Positions 7,482 through 15,968 of a stretch of 64,000 bases of DNA are shown piece by piece. The translations under genes and the position numbers were made by a program. Origin of the DNA: CAWDLX01 sp046728155. Lineage in GTDB: Bacteria > Actinomycetota > Actinomycetes > Mycobacteriales > Micromonosporaceae. How positions within the stretch are numbered: the first letter of the stretch is position 1; each line of letters opens with the position of its first letter. The DNA lies in the NCBI GenBank assembly GCA_046728155.1, contig JBKPDY010000004.1, forward strand, positions 8,398-72,397. Reading direction: 5' to 3'. Below the pieces are notes generated by a model. It searched no databases and was not told the DNA's origin. It saw only the letters and a program-made list of their open reading frames with translations.

Positions 7482-7524
7482 GTTCATTCTTAGGATCGTT
7501 GCTGTTCACTGGAGTTCACGCTGG
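7482..7524 (+). promoter_or_regulatory. PHO-box-like direct repeats (RegX3/PhoP site)
   Basis: The divergent senX3/phoU gap contains GTTCATT at 7482, GTTCAC at 7504 and GTTCAC at 7514. The first and second are 22 bp apart (two 11-bp turns), with a degenerate unit GGATCGTTGCT between them; the last two are 10 bp apart. Actinobacterial PhoP/RegX3 boxes are direct repeats of GTTCAC-type units spaced about 11 bp, so this is a good autoregulatory site for both operons. It is inferred from pattern only. Confidence 0.65.
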
Positions 7525-7576
7525 TGCTGCCGGGCAATGCGTACGGTGGGCGAAGGTGTCGACCCCGAGGAGTGAC

Positions 7577-8224
7577 ATGCGTACGGAGTTCCGCGCCGAC
7601 CTCGCCGAGGTGAACGCATTACTGGTAGCGATGGCCGAAGAGGTCCGCGCGGCCATGCGACGGGCGACCACGTCTCTGCTTCAGGCCGACGCCGGCATCG
7701 CTGAGGGCGTGATCACCGGCGACGCCGCAGTCAATGAGCTCCGCAAGGAGATCGAAGACAAGGTATACAGTCTGCTCGCCCGCCAGGCCCCGGTCGCCTC
7801 TGACCTGCGGCTCGTCCTCACCGCCCTGCACATGGCCACGGACTTCGAGCGGATGGGCGACCTGGCCAAGCATGTGGCGAAGACCGCGCTTCGGCGGCAT
7901 CCGGCGAGGGCGGTCCCGGACGAGCTGGCTTCGGTGATCAAGGACATGGCCGAGGTCGCCGACCGGATCGCCGGAAAGGTCGGACTGGTCCTGGCCAACG
8001 CCGACGCCACCACGGCCGCCGAACTGGAGACCGATGACGACGCGATGGATGAGCTGCACCAGGGGCTCTTCGTCGTCATGCTGGGGACAGCCTGGCGGCA
8101 CGGCGTCGAGGCCGCGATCGACGGGGCACTGCTCGGCCGCTTCTACGAGCGCTTCGCTGACCACGCGGTCAACGCCGGCCGTCAGATGTTCTTCCTCGTC
8201 ACCGGTGAGCAGATGCCCGCCTGA
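7577..8224 (+). CDS. phoU: phosphate transport regulator PhoU
   Basis: 215-residue PhoU that negatively controls phosphate signalling by acting with the Pst transporter and the SenX3 kinase. It has two PhoU helical repeats (about 15-105 and 115-205). Family acidic metal-cluster motifs are visible: D-x-x-V-N-E-L-R in repeat 1 (DAAVNELRKEIE), LHMATDFERMGDLAKH, and FYERFADHAVNAG in repeat 2. ATG 7577 is chosen because CGAGGAG lies seven bases before it. Divergent from senX3 with a PHO-box-like site between. No pst genes are in the window. Confidence 0.95.
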   Translation: MRTEFRADLAEVNALLVAMAEEVRAAMRRATTSLLQADAGIAEGVITGDAAVNELRKEIEDKVYSLLARQAPVASDLRLVLTALHMATDFERMGDLAKHVAKTALRRHPARAVPDELASVIKDMAEVADRIAGKVGLVLANADATTAAELETDDDAMDELHQGLFVVMLGTAWRHGVEAAIDGALLGRFYERFADHAVNAGRQMFFLVTGEQMPA

Positions 8225-8230
8225 GCGGGC
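8215..8230 (+). terminator. hairpin at the phoU stop (possible terminator)
   Basis: GCCCGC-CTGA-GCGGGC is a perfect 6-bp stem with a 4-base loop that includes the phoU stop codon. It lies between convergent phoU and gpmA. There is no T-run, as is common in high-GC actinobacteria, so its activity as a terminator is only plausible. Confidence 0.4.
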
Positions 8231-8304
8231 CGTCGCCTGTCCAGCTCGATGATCGCCATCCGGCGCGGGATCATCGTCGGGGGACGCCATTGATCGCCGC
8301 GGCG

Positions 8305-9057
8305 TCAGCGGCCCTGGTTGGCCACGGCAGCCGCCGCCGAGGCGGCGGCTTCGGGATCGAGGTACTCGCCGCCACGGACCAGTGGTCGCAACGTGCGGGG
8401 GTCGAACCGGTATCGCAACGGCATGCCCGTCGGGATGTTCAACGCCGCTATCGCTTCGTCGGAGATCGCATCGAGATGCTTGACGATGGCGCGAAGCGAG
8501 TTGCCGTGTGCTGCGACGAGGACGGTCGAGCCCGTGAGAAGGTCGGGGACGATCGAGTCGTACCAGTACGGCAGGGCGCGGTGCAACACGTCCTTGAGGC
8601 ACTCGGTGCGGGGACGAAGCTCGTCGGGTAGGCCGGCGTATCGTGGATCGTCGATCTGCGAGAACTCGTCATGGTCGGGGAGCGGCGGCGGCGGTACATC
8701 GTAGGAGCGGCGCCAGAGCATGAACTGCGCTTCGCCGTACGTCTCCAGAGTCTGCTTCTTGTTCTTGCCCTGAAGAGCGCCGTAGTGCCGCTCGTTCAAC
8801 CGCCACGAGCGACGGACCGGGATCCATTGCCGGTCGAGCACGTGCAAGCTCGCCTCGGCCGTGCGGATGGCCCGGCGGAGAACTGACGTGTGCACGACAT
8901 CGGGAAACAGGCCATGCTCGCGCATCAGCTCGCCACCGCGGCGGGCCTCGGCCTCGCCCTGGGCGGTGAGGTCCACGTCGACCCATCCGGTGAACAGGTT
9001 CTTCGCGTTCCAGTCGCTCTCGCCGTGGCGGAGCATCACGAGCGTGCCTGGCGTCAT
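8305..9057 (-). CDS. gpmA: 2,3-bisphosphoglycerate-dependent phosphoglycerate mutase
   Basis: 250-residue glycolytic enzyme that interconverts 3- and 2-phosphoglycerate. The histidine-phosphatase signature LRHGESDWN (9-17) holds catalytic Arg10 and His11. Also visible are FTGWVDVDLTAQG, RRAIRTAE, NERHYGALQGKNK with the catalytic Glu, and AAHGNSLRAIVKHLD with the second catalytic His. ATG 9057 gives the canonical N-terminus. The gpm-phoU-senX3-regX3 neighbourhood is classic for actinobacteria. Confidence 0.96.
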   Translation of the reverse strand: MTPGTLVMLRHGESDWNAKNLFTGWVDVDLTAQGEAEARRGGELMREHGLFPDVVHTSVLRRAIRTAEASLHVLDRQWIPVRRSWRLNERHYGALQGKNKKQTLETYGEAQFMLWRRSYDVPPPPLPDHDEFSQIDDPRYAGLPDELRPRTECLKDVLHRALPYWYDSIVPDLLTGSTVLVAAHGNSLRAIVKHLDAISDEAIAALNIPTGMPLRYRFDPRTLRPLVRGGEYLDPEAAASAAAAVANQGR

Positions 9058-9199
9058 GCGCACATCCTGGCGTACGCCGCGGGGCGACAGTGATCCGGGG
9101 TGATGGCCGCCACCCGCAAAACCGGTGTCGTCCTGTCGTAGCCCACCCGTAGGTTGTAAGGGACAGGCGCCCATGCAAATCATTACCCAGGGAGGGGCG

Positions 9200-10462
9200 G
9201 TGCGCAGCCTGCGGCAGTGGGTCGACGAGACGGTCGGCGGTCTGCCCCGAAGCTTCTGGTTCCTGTGGGGCAACACCCTGATCAATCGTCTCGGATCGTT
9301 CGTCTTGATTCTGCTGGCGTTCTACCTCACTCAGGTGCGCGGGTTCACGCCCGCGTTCACCGGTCTGGTGATCGGACTATGGGGCGCCGGGGGGGCGGTC
9401 GGCACCGTCGTCGGCGGAGTGCTGGCCGATCGTTGGGGTCGCAAGCCGACCTTCCTGACCGCGCTTTACGTCAGCGCCGCGCTCATGCTGACCCTCGGTC
9501 TGGTACGGGGTGCAGCCGAAACCGCCGCGGCCGTTCTGATGCTCGGCATGGTGAGCGAGGCCTCCCGGCCGGCGATGTCGGCATTGATGATCGACCTGGT
9601 GCCCGAGCGCGACCGGTTGCGAGCGTTCTCGCTGAACTACTGGGTCATCAACCTCGGCTTCGCGGTGGCCGCGGTGACGGCGGGCTACGTGGCCAATGTG
9701 GACTTCCTGCTGCTCTTCGTCGTCGACGCCGGTACAACGGTCGCCGCCGCGACGCTGGTTGCCGTGAAGATCAAGGAGCCGGTACGACGGGCGCCGGTAC
9801 CATCCACAGTGGAGCAAGGCCCTGGTCTGCGCGCCGTCTTCGCCGACCGCGTTTTCATGGCGTATGTCGCGGTGAACCTCATGACCGCGCTGGTCTTCAT
9901 GCAGCACATCTCCACGTTGCCGATCGCGATGGGCCGCGACGGCCTCACCGCCGCGACGTACGGAACGGTCATCGCGGTCAACGGTGTGCTGATCGTCGCG
10001 GCGCAACTGTTCGTGTCGCGGCTGCTGATTCGGATGCGCCGGGCCATCGCCCTCGCCTGGGCCGCCCTCATCATGGGCGTCGGGTTCGGACTCACCGCCT
10101 TCGCTCATACCGCATGGCTCTACGCCATGACAGTTCTGGTGTGGACAGTGGGCGAGATGCTCAATGCCCCGTCCAACTCGGCCACCAACGCCGAACTCTC
10201 GCCGCTGGCGATGCGCGGGCGGTACCAGGGCGTCTTCTCCCTTTCCTGGTCGGCGGCGAGCTTCCTGGCCCCGATCGCCGGCGCGGCTGCCTTCCAGTAC
10301 CTCGGCAACACCGCCCTGTGGCTCGGCTGCTTCGGCTTTTGCGTCGTCGTTGCCCTGCTGCATCTGGCGGCCAGTCCGGCTCGCGAGCGGCGGACGGCTC
10401 AACTGCGCTCGGCCGAGGGGGTGGTGGCGGGCGAGGAGGAACCCGCGCTCGCGCTCACCTGA
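9200..10462 (+). CDS. MFS transporter
   Basis: About 420 residues with roughly twelve hydrophobic segments. The MFS motif A-like loop GGVLADRWGRKPTFL follows the second helix. The substrate is unknown; the closest general type is drug/metabolite efflux. GTG at 9200 is chosen because GGGAGGGG lies directly upstream at normal spacing. The central loop carries an exact TCCACAGTGGA (STVE) between helices 6 and 7, in a region that tolerates insertion. Confidence 0.88.
   Translation: MRSLRQWVDETVGGLPRSFWFLWGNTLINRLGSFVLILLAFYLTQVRGFTPAFTGLVIGLWGAGGAVGTVVGGVLADRWGRKPTFLTALYVSAALMLTLGLVRGAAETAAAVLMLGMVSEASRPAMSALMIDLVPERDRLRAFSLNYWVINLGFAVAAVTAGYVANVDFLLLFVVDAGTTVAAATLVAVKIKEPVRRAPVPSTVEQGPGLRAVFADRVFMAYVAVNLMTALVFMQHISTLPIAMGRDGLTAATYGTVIAVNGVLIVAAQLFVSRLLIRMRRAIALAWAALIMGVGFGLTAFAHTAWLYAMTVLVWTVGEMLNAPSNSATNAELSPLAMRGRYQGVFSLSWSAASFLAPIAGAAAFQYLGNTALWLGCFGFCVVVALLHLAASPARERRTAQLRSAEGVVAGEEEPALALT
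9803..9813. repeat. iterated palindrome TCCACAGTGGA, exact copy 4
   Basis: Exact reverse-complement form of the 11-mer, read in frame as S-T-V-E in the central cytoplasmic loop of the MFS gene. Confidence 0.7.
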
Positions 10463-10476
10463 CCGGCGTACGTCGC

Positions 10477-11991
10477 TCAGTCGTAGTGCTGCAGCCGCGG
10501 CCAGGTGGAGGCCCATCCCGCGGGCGGAACCCGGCAGACGAGCACGGCGCTGCCCTGCTCCTCGTTGTCGACCCCGACGCCGTTGTCCATCGTGGCGCGG
10601 ATCTGGCATCCATCGAAGATGGACTCGATGTGGCGTGGGCTCTCGTTCCATACGACGACGGTCGTATCGGCCTCGGGCGGCGGTCCGTGGAAGTACAGCT
10701 CGTTTTGTCCACTGTAGACAGCAGGCAGCCCGTACTCAGCACCGTAGCGGACGATCGCGCCGGCCTCGCCGTAGTTTCCGGTGAAGATGACGGCGTTTGC
10801 TTTGTCGCTGGCCGGAAGGGCCTGGTAGACGCCGGCGAGGGTGTGGACGTAGGTTGGCCAGCCGACCTCGTCGCCGACGGTGGGATTGAGGGCGACAACG
10901 GGAGTGTGGCCCACCAGGTCGACGGGTAGCAGGGGCAACGAGATCACCGCGCTGATGACCGCGTTGAGGGCCACCGCCCGAACGGGCCAACGCCGGCGCC
11001 GGATGCCGGCCCGGGCGATCCATTCCGTGGTGGGCACCGTACCGGCGGCGAACACGAACGCGAGCAGCCCGAACGGGTAGTAGATCTGTCCTCCCGCGAC
11101 CAGGGTCAGCCCGACGCTGACGAGGTACGCCACGGCGATCGGCCGGACCGGGCGCCACTCGTTCCGGCGGAAGAGCCCGGTCAGACCCAGATAGCACACG
11201 GGCACGAGCGGGACGCCGATGAGCAGCAACTGGAACGGAAGCAACTGCAGTCGCTGGCCGTTGTCCGAGATCGCCCCGGCCATGGTGAGCTGCGGGAAGT
11301 GGTGCGTGGCCTGGTAGATGATGTTCGGCGCTCCGATGGCGAGCGCGAGGCCGACGGCGCCCCACAGCCAACCCGACCGGAACACCTTTCGCGGACCGAC
11401 CGCGAGGAGCCCGGCCGCCAAGCTGATGAACAGGATCGCGACAAGCAGCTTGTTGTACATGGCCAACCCGGCCACCGCGCCTGCCCCGAGCCACCAACGC
11501 GGTTCGTCGCGCAGCAGCGCCCGGGTGACGAGAAGCAGCACGGCCGACCAGAGCGGCAGATCGACGGTGGCGGTGACCATGAGGTGACCACTGAGCATGG
11601 GGATCGCGGCGAAGCCGTACCCCCACGCGGCAAGCGCCTGGGCGCCCCGATCGCCACCGAGCTCCCTGGCGATGAGAGCGATGAACAGGATGCCGAGCCC
11701 GACGCAGAGCATCGCCGGTACCCGCATTCCGGTCGGCGTGTCGCCGAACAGTGCCGCCCCACCGCGGGCGAGCAGCGGAGTCAGGGGCGGCTGGTCCACG
11801 TACCCCCACGCCGGCGGCAGCATCAGGAAGTACAGCTCGTCACGGTGGTACCCGTACCTGGCAGAGGTCGCCGCGAGCACGGCGATCACTGCCAACGCCG
11901 CCGAGCCGACGGCTGGCCAGGCGATCGGCGACCGGGCCGCGCTGTCCGCAGCGGTCGGCACTTCGACATTGACCGGGGCGGGGGTGGCCAT
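10477..11991 (-). CDS. GT39-like membrane glycosyltransferase (PMT_2 / ArnT-like)
   Basis: 504-residue GT-C fold protein. After a short N-terminal tail and the first helix comes the acidic loop YGYHRDELYFLM, in which Asp-Glu is the expected catalytic/metal pair. About ten further hydrophobic segments follow (for example PMLCVGLGILFIALIA and LVSVGLTLVAGGQIYYP), then a soluble C-terminal domain with FTGNYGEAGAIVRYG and VVVWNE. It probably transfers a sugar from a polyprenyl-phosphate donor; the acceptor is unknown. ATG 11991 is preferred over an upstream GTG. It faces the MFS gene convergently. Confidence 0.85.
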   Translation of the reverse strand: MATPAPVNVEVPTAADSAARSPIAWPAVGSAALAVIAVLAATSARYGYHRDELYFLMLPPAWGYVDQPPLTPLLARGGAALFGDTPTGMRVPAMLCVGLGILFIALIARELGGDRGAQALAAWGYGFAAIPMLSGHLMVTATVDLPLWSAVLLLVTRALLRDEPRWWLGAGAVAGLAMYNKLLVAILFISLAAGLLAVGPRKVFRSGWLWGAVGLALAIGAPNIIYQATHHFPQLTMAGAISDNGQRLQLLPFQLLLIGVPLVPVCYLGLTGLFRRNEWRPVRPIAVAYLVSVGLTLVAGGQIYYPFGLLAFVFAAGTVPTTEWIARAGIRRRRWPVRAVALNAVISAVISLPLLPVDLVGHTPVVALNPTVGDEVGWPTYVHTLAGVYQALPASDKANAVIFTGNYGEAGAIVRYGAEYGLPAVYSGQNELYFHGPPPEADTTVVVWNESPRHIESIFDGCQIRATMDNGVGVDNEEQGSAVLVCRVPPAGWASTWPRLQHYD

Positions 11992-12022
11992 GTCCGGCAC
12001 CGTACCCGACCCGGGTGACACG

Positions 12023-12925
12023 TCAGGCTCCGATGAGCGCTCGAACCGTGGCGATCACCTCGGCCGGTCGTTCGGTCAGATCACGCCACGTGAACCTCAG
12101 CACCGTCCAGCCAGCGGCAACGAGACGGTTCTGGCGGCTCCGGTCGCGCTGGAACATGTGCCGGTCGATATGGAAGGCCCAACCATCCACCTCGATGATC
12201 AGCCGCAGCCGCGGAAAGACCACGTCGCCGATGGCAATGACCTGGCTCCCGTCTTGGATCGGCACATTCGATTGCCAGCCGGAGATGCCGGCCTCCCTCA
12301 GCAGCGCCGTCAGCCGGCGCTCCCCGGCTGACCGTTCGCCGCCGCGAATACGCGCAAGATGGCGTCTGACCTGGCCGATCCCTTTGATGCCCACCTGCTG
12401 ATGGGTCAGCTCGTCAAGGTCGGAGACTGTGATCCATCGCTGCTGCAGCCCAAGTTCGAGCAGTTCGAGCCCTTGCTCGTCGCTGAGTAGCCTTAGACAG
12501 TCGAAGATGGTCCGCTCCCGCCAGGTCGCCCTTGCACCGTCGACCCAACCGGCATCGCACGGTCGAATCTCTCCTCGCAGCGCCACCACGCCGTCGAGGC
12601 CGAGCGGGCTGGTGCGACGGATCATTAGCACGGTCCGATCGTCGGATACCGGCATGCGCCAGGCCCGGGCTGCCGAAGGGCCGGCGAGCAAGGAGCCGGG
12701 CACCGCCAACTGAGCCGCCCTGTCCCGCACGGTCGGTGTCAACTCGGCGGTCCCACTCATCAGCACCGACCCGACTACGGGCCGCCATTCGGCGCGCGCG
12801 ATCCGGTAGCGAACGTGGTAGGCCGAATAGCCACACCGACCCGCGTCCGTCCCGGTGAAGAGTCCGTACTGTCGAGCCGCGATGCGAGCCAGTCTCTGCC
12901 CGTCCACGACCCAAGCTTGGTGCAT
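12023..12925 (-). CDS. DUF559 protein with AbiEi-like N-terminal domain
   Basis: 300-residue protein. The N-terminal part (IAARQYGLFTGTDAGRCGYS) resembles the winged-helix start of AbiEi-type antitoxins. The C-terminal part is a DUF559 endonuclease-fold domain with RLRLIIEVDGWAFHID, RDRSRQNRLVAAGWTVLRF and WRDL, related to Vsr-like nucleases and retaining the Glu/Asp core. Such proteins are common as single genes in actinobacteria and their role is not established. No toxin partner gene is adjacent, so I do not call a toxin-antitoxin pair. Two DnaA-box-like sequences (12948 and 12966) lie just upstream. Confidence 0.75.
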   Translation of the reverse strand: MHQAWVVDGQRLARIAARQYGLFTGTDAGRCGYSAYHVRYRIARAEWRPVVGSVLMSGTAELTPTVRDRAAQLAVPGSLLAGPSAARAWRMPVSDDRTVLMIRRTSPLGLDGVVALRGEIRPCDAGWVDGARATWRERTIFDCLRLLSDEQGLELLELGLQQRWITVSDLDELTHQQVGIKGIGQVRRHLARIRGGERSAGERRLTALLREAGISGWQSNVPIQDGSQVIAIGDVVFPRLRLIIEVDGWAFHIDRHMFQRDRSRQNRLVAAGWTVLRFTWRDLTERPAEVIATVRALIGA

Positions 12926-13078
12926 AGACGAGGACCTTGGATTTCGCTGTGGACAACCCAACGCGTTGTGGACAGCACGAAGATCCAACAGAATATCGAT
13001 AGGCTGCAACCCGCTGCACATCGACGATATTTTGTTGGATCATCTCAACGCGATCGTGGCGGCCGGCTGCACGGGCAG

Positions 13079-13582
13079 TCAGTTGGGTGGCGTCGGAGTC
13101 GCGAAGTGCGCGAACGCCTTGAGGTTTTCCAGCGACTCGCCGCGGGACACCCGCCAGGCCCATTCCCGCCGGATCGCTGACCCGAAGCCTATCTCGAGCA
13201 TGGCGTCGAAGGACTCATCGGCGTACGTGAGCACGGCTCCGAGCAGCCGGTCGATCTCATCCGGGTTTACAGCGTGCAGCGGCACCCGGCCGACGAGGTA
13301 CGTGTCGCCGACCGGATCAATCGCGAACGCCACCCCGTACATGGAGGCGTTGTGTTGTAGTAACCACGCCCACAGCTGCTCCCGGTTCTCATCCGGTTGC
13401 CGCATCACGAATGCCTCGACCCGCATCGCGTGGTCACCGACGATGAGGTTACACAACGTCTTCAGCTTGTGCGTCCCCGGAAGCGCGACCACGAAGGCGA
13501 AATCACCGCTTCGCTCCCACTCCACACCACGGTCGTCCAGTGTGGACTGTACAATGTCGACGATCGTGGCGCGCGCTACCAC
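13079..13582 (-). CDS. YbjN domain protein
   Basis: 167-residue YbjN-type protein, a class-I-chaperone-like fold often annotated as a sensory transduction regulator. Recognisable parts are VEWERSGDFAFVVALPG, HAMRVEAFVMRQPDEN, LWAWLLQHN, YGVAFAIDPVGDTYLVGR and IDRLLGAVLTYADESFD. The GTG start at 13582 overlaps the mshA stop codon (13578-13576), so translation is coupled. In many actinobacteria a YbjN gene follows mshA, suggesting a link to mycothiol synthesis, but the mechanism is unknown. A near copy of the STVD motif (S-T-L-D) lies near the N-terminus. Confidence 0.88.
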   Translation of the reverse strand: MVARATIVDIVQSTLDDRGVEWERSGDFAFVVALPGTHKLKTLCNLIVGDHAMRVEAFVMRQPDENREQLWAWLLQHNASMYGVAFAIDPVGDTYLVGRVPLHAVNPDEIDRLLGAVLTYADESFDAMLEIGFGSAIRREWAWRVSRGESLENLKAFAHFATPTPPN

Positions 13583-14979
13583 GCGCTCGCCCTGTCGAGC
13601 TGCAGCGGGGCGTCGCCGACGAGGGACAGGCCCCGCGCGGGTGTTTCGATCAGCGACAACGCGGCCTCCTGCGAGTCGCGGTTGGCGGCGACGGCCTCCC
13701 GGTAGACGGTGAGCAGCCCGCCGGCCGTACGTTCCCACGAGAAAGCGCGTGCGTGCCGTACCGCCCCGGCCGAGAGGGAGGCGAGCCGGCGGGGGGACGC
13801 GAGCAGACCGCCGAGGACGGCGGCCCAGTCCATCGGGTCATGGCCGGTGACGAGCGCGCCCGAGACGCCGTCCTTAACGGCCGTGACGAGACCACCGACC
13901 GCGGCCGCGACAACCGGCGTCCCGCACGCCTGCGCTTCGAGCGCCACCAGACCGAACGACTCGTTGTGGCTCGGCACGGCGACCAGGTCCGCGGCCTGGT
14001 AGAGCGCGCGCAGGTCACTCGCGGTCAACGGTGGAACGAAGCGCACCGCCTCGTCGATGCCGAGAGCACCGGCGAGCTCCATCAACGCCGTTGGATGGTC
14101 CAACCCGGAACCACTCGGCCCGCCGACAACGACCGTCGTAAGCCGTGCAGCGATCTCCGGCTCCCGTCGGCGAAGCTCGGCCACCGCCCGGAGCAGCACG
14201 TCCGGGGCCTTGAGCGGCTGGATCCGGCCGACGAAGGCGACCATAGGTCCGGTCTCGGGCAGGCCGAGCCGGCGGCGCGCGGCGCGACGGGCCCCCGGCC
14301 ACTCGGTCGGAGGGGTGAACCGGCTCAGGTCGACGCCGGGCTCCACGACCGCGACCCGGGCCGGGCGGGCGGCGTAAAGGTCGATAAGGTCCCGCGCCTC
14401 GCTCGGTGTATTCGCCACGAGCCGGTCGGCCTCGGCGACCACCTGGTCCTCACCGATGATGCGGGCCCTCGGTTCCGGGCGGTCGCCAGCGGCCAGCATG
14501 GCGTTCTTCACCTTGGCGAGCGTGTGCGCGTTGTGGATCAGCGGCACGCCCCAGCGGTCCTTGGCGAGCCAGCCGACCTGGCCGGAGAGCCAGTAGTGGG
14601 AGTGGATCAGGTCGTAGTAGCCGGGTGGGCGGGCGGCTTCGGCCCGCATGACCCCATGCGTGAAGGCGCATAGCTGGGCCGGCAGGTCCTCCTTGGCCAG
14701 GCCCTCGAACGGTCCGGCGCTGACGTGACGCACGGTGACGCCGGGCGCCATCTCGACGACCACCGGCAGATCGCTCGACGTGGCTCGCGTGAAGATCTCC
14801 ACTTCGACGCCGGCCCGGGCCAGACGTTTGGCCACCTCGACGATGTACACGTTCATTCCACCGGCATCGCCGGTGCCCGGCTGCTCCAACGGGGAGGTGT
14901 GTACCGAGAGCACGGCCACCCGGTCCAGCCGGGTCCGGCGCGCGCCCGCGTGATCACCCGATCTCGTCCAGAGCGCCAC
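13576..14979 (-). CDS. mshA: D-inositol-3-phosphate glycosyltransferase MshA
   Basis: First committed enzyme of mycothiol synthesis; it joins GlcNAc from UDP-GlcNAc to 1-L-myo-inositol-1-phosphate. About 467 residues, GT-B fold (GT4). Characteristic motifs are QPGTGDAGGMNVYI near the N-terminus, HSHYWLSG, the donor-site VAFVGRIQPLKAPDVLL, and PSHNESFGLVALEAQACGTP with the E-x7-E-like pattern. GTG 14979 follows GGAAGG at good spacing; a longer in-frame upstream stretch lacks homology. It is followed by the overlapping ybjN-like gene. mshD lies 26 kb away. Confidence 0.95.
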   Translation of the reverse strand: MALWTRSGDHAGARRTRLDRVAVLSVHTSPLEQPGTGDAGGMNVYIVEVAKRLARAGVEVEIFTRATSSDLPVVVEMAPGVTVRHVSAGPFEGLAKEDLPAQLCAFTHGVMRAEAARPPGYYDLIHSHYWLSGQVGWLAKDRWGVPLIHNAHTLAKVKNAMLAAGDRPEPRARIIGEDQVVAEADRLVANTPSEARDLIDLYAARPARVAVVEPGVDLSRFTPPTEWPGARRAARRRLGLPETGPMVAFVGRIQPLKAPDVLLRAVAELRRREPEIAARLTTVVVGGPSGSGLDHPTALMELAGALGIDEAVRFVPPLTASDLRALYQAADLVAVPSHNESFGLVALEAQACGTPVVAAAVGGLVTAVKDGVSGALVTGHDPMDWAAVLGGLLASPRRLASLSAGAVRHARAFSWERTAGGLLTVYREAVAANRDSQEAALSLIETPARGLSLVGDAPLQLDRASAW

Positions 14980-15182
14980 ACGCGTTCCTTCCGTCAGGCT
15001 CGGGTGCCACGGCGACAGGCGCCCGTGCTTCGTGCGCCGACTCAGGCGCCCACACTCCGGCGACGGCGCAGCCGACGCCATAGCGCACAACTCTGTACAC
15101 CCCGCTCATCTTCCCGCCCACCAAGCCGGTCAACCTCCCCGTGACATTCATTACGACCGACCGGCCGTGGGAGGATCACGAA

Positions 15183-15968
15183 GTGACCACAAGCCATGAG
15201 CCGCGCCCGGTCGCAGTCGTCACGGGAGCTTCCAGTGGCATCGGGGCTGCCACCGCTCATCGCCTGGTGGCCGACGGGTTCCACGTGGTCGTGGCCGCGC
15301 GCCGGACCGACAGGCTGACCCGCCTGGCCAACGAGATGTCGGGTCACGTCACGCCGGTGACCTGCGACGTCACCGACGACGCCGACGTTGCCAACCTGGC
15401 CCACGCCGTCGACGATCTGATCGGTCCACTTCGACTGCTGGTCAACAATGCGGGCGGCGCGTTCGGGGCCGATTCCATCGAGAGCGCCGACCTGGGCGAC
15501 TGGCAGCGCATGTATGACGTGAATGTGCTCGGTACGGTGCGGGTGACCAGAGCGCTCCTGCCGGCGTTGGAGAAAAGCGACGCCGGAACGATCGTGGTCA
15601 TCAGCTCCACCGCAGGTCTCGCCGTCTACGAAGGTGGGGGCGGGTACGCCGCGGCCAAACATGCCCAGACGGCTGTCGCGGAGACGCTGCGCCTGGAGCT
15701 CAACGGCCGGCCCATCCGGGTGATCGAGATAGACCCGGGCATGGTGCGTACGGACGAGTTCGCGTTGATCCGCTACGGCGGAGACGTCGACCGGGCGGCG
15801 GCCGTGTATGCCGGCGTCGCTGAGCCGCTGGTCGCCGACGACATCGCGGACTGCGTCGCGTGGGCCGTGACGAGACCGCATCATGTCAACATCGACCGGT
15901 TGGTCGTCCGCCCGCTGGCGCAGGCCGCCCAGCACAAGGTTCACCGGGTCCTACCCGCGGGAGCATGA
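15183..15968 (+). CDS. SDR family oxidoreductase
   Basis: 261-residue classical short-chain dehydrogenase. NAD(P)-binding TGASSGIG near the N-terminus followed by ARRTDRL (Arg residues favour NADP), the NNAGG motif, VVISSTAG with the catalytic Ser, and YAAAKHA with catalytic Tyr and Lys. It resembles the YdfG/serine-3-dehydrogenase-like subgroup; the substrate is unknown. GTG 15183 lies behind GGGAGG. Its last codons overlap the following methyltransferase (ATGA at 15965). Divergent from mshA across about 200 bp. Confidence 0.9.
   Translation: MTTSHEPRPVAVVTGASSGIGAATAHRLVADGFHVVVAARRTDRLTRLANEMSGHVTPVTCDVTDDADVANLAHAVDDLIGPLRLLVNNAGGAFGADSIESADLGDWQRMYDVNVLGTVRVTRALLPALEKSDAGTIVVISSTAGLAVYEGGGGYAAAKHAQTAVAETLRLELNGRPIRVIEIDPGMVRTDEFALIRYGGDVDRAAAVYAGVAEPLVADDIADCVAWAVTRPHHVNIDRLVVRPLAQAAQHKVHRVLPAGA

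Noticed and set aside
9217..10929. 570-codon plus-strand open frame
   Set aside because: It is a frame-shifted shadow of the MFS gene that continues over the antisense strand of the GT39 gene; no hydrophobic helices or motifs.
12023..12925. Toxin-antitoxin pair based on the AbiEi-like N-terminus
   Set aside because: No toxin partner (AbiEii-like nucleotidyltransferase) is adjacent; DUF559 proteins of this build are usually solitary.
12948..12975. Replication origin
   Set aside because: Only two DnaA-box-like sites, with no dnaA, dnaN or AT-rich unwinding region nearby.
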